Source of the DNA: Bacillota bacterium | Lineage (GTDB): Bacteria; Bacillota; Clostridia; Christensenellales; Aristaeellaceae | DNA length: 5,683 nucleotides | Assembly: GCA_023443705.1 (NCBI GenBank) | Contig: JAEZTD010000214.1 | Coordinates: 1 to 5,683 of the forward strand | Direction of reading: 5' to 3' | Part shown: piece by piece, positions 5,562 through 5,683 of the stretch | How positions within the stretch are numbered: the stretch's first letter is position 1 | Layout of the letters: the number at the start of each line of letters is the position of its first letter | The notes under the pieces: model-generated | What the model was told of the DNA's origin: nothing | Databases searched by the model: none | Seen by the model: only the letters and a program-made list of their open reading frames with translations | Program-made: the position numbers and the translations under genes

Positions 5562-5683
5562 TTGGACAATTTCCGCGAAGAGGTGGCCGTCCGCCACAAC
5601 GCCGGGCTCTACGGATTTCTCTACGTGCTCGCCTGGGTGGCGCTGGTGGTGCTTGCGCTGACGGCGATGATCGGGCTTTCGGG
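5562..5683 (+). CDS. N-terminus of a membrane protein, cut by the window end
   Basis: Forty full codons are visible from TTG 5562 and the frame is open at the window edge. The protein starts MDNFREEVAVRHNAG, a short charged segment, followed by a hydrophobic helix at about residues 17-39 (from YGFLYVLAW to MIGLS). This is typical of a membrane protein with a short cytoplasmic N-terminal tail. I do not recognise the family. Support for the TTG start comes from the upstream GGGAGGG site, the tandem -10 promoter and the protein-like composition. It is divergent from the zinc-ribbon gene, sharing its 223-bp upstream region, and like it uses TTG. Confidence 0.7.
   Translation, partial: MDNFREEVAVRHNAGLYGFLYVLAWVALVVLALTAMIGLS

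Noticed and set aside
5536..5661. ATG-started frame overlapping the partial rightward gene
   Set aside because: It gives a Trp/Ser/Thr-rich 41-residue product that stops at 5661, whereas the TTG frame gives a proper membrane-protein N-terminus.

Overview
The window reads as chromosomal DNA from a fairly G+C-rich bacterium, most likely a high-GC member of the Bacillota (Clostridia-like). Pointers are strong GGAGG-type ribosome binding sites, consensus sigma-A-type promoters, frequent GTG/TTG starts, and a membrane protein with an N-terminal zinc ribbon, a layout common in that phylum. This placement is an inference. No mobile element, rRNA, tRNA or CRISPR array is visible.

Left part (14-3724, + strand): a tight three-gene run. 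First is a fused ispD-ispF gene carrying two non-consecutive steps of the MEP isoprenoid pathway. After 16 bp comes a short-form S-adenosylhomocysteine hydrolase (ahcY-like; GTG start preferred at 1197), and after 8 bp an amidohydrolase of the 5'-methylthioadenosine/S-adenosylhomocysteine deaminase family (mtaD-like). The last two genes both act on the by-product of SAM-dependent methylation. Together they suggest either direct SAH hydrolysis or a detour in which SAH is deaminated to S-inosylhomocysteine (SIH) and then hydrolysed. Two substitutions in the hydrolase, at positions that contact the nucleoside in the mammalian enzyme, favour considering the SIH route.

Middle (3725-3964): a 240-bp gap between convergent genes, packed with perfect stem-loops (stems of 12, 10 and 12 bp plus shorter ones) without clear T-tracts. 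It probably ends transcription from both sides, but the density is unusual.

Right part (3965-5683): a - strand gene for a single-pass membrane protein of unknown function (zinc ribbon, membrane helix, then an external part with probable Ig-like folds). It has a TTG start and a perfect TTGACA-17-TATAAT promoter. A 223-bp divergent promoter region follows, with a near-palindrome centred on CACGTG. The + strand side carries two tandem extended -10 boxes and the first 40 codons of another TTG-started membrane protein, cut by the window edge. The right part looks less G+C-rich by eye than the left operon.
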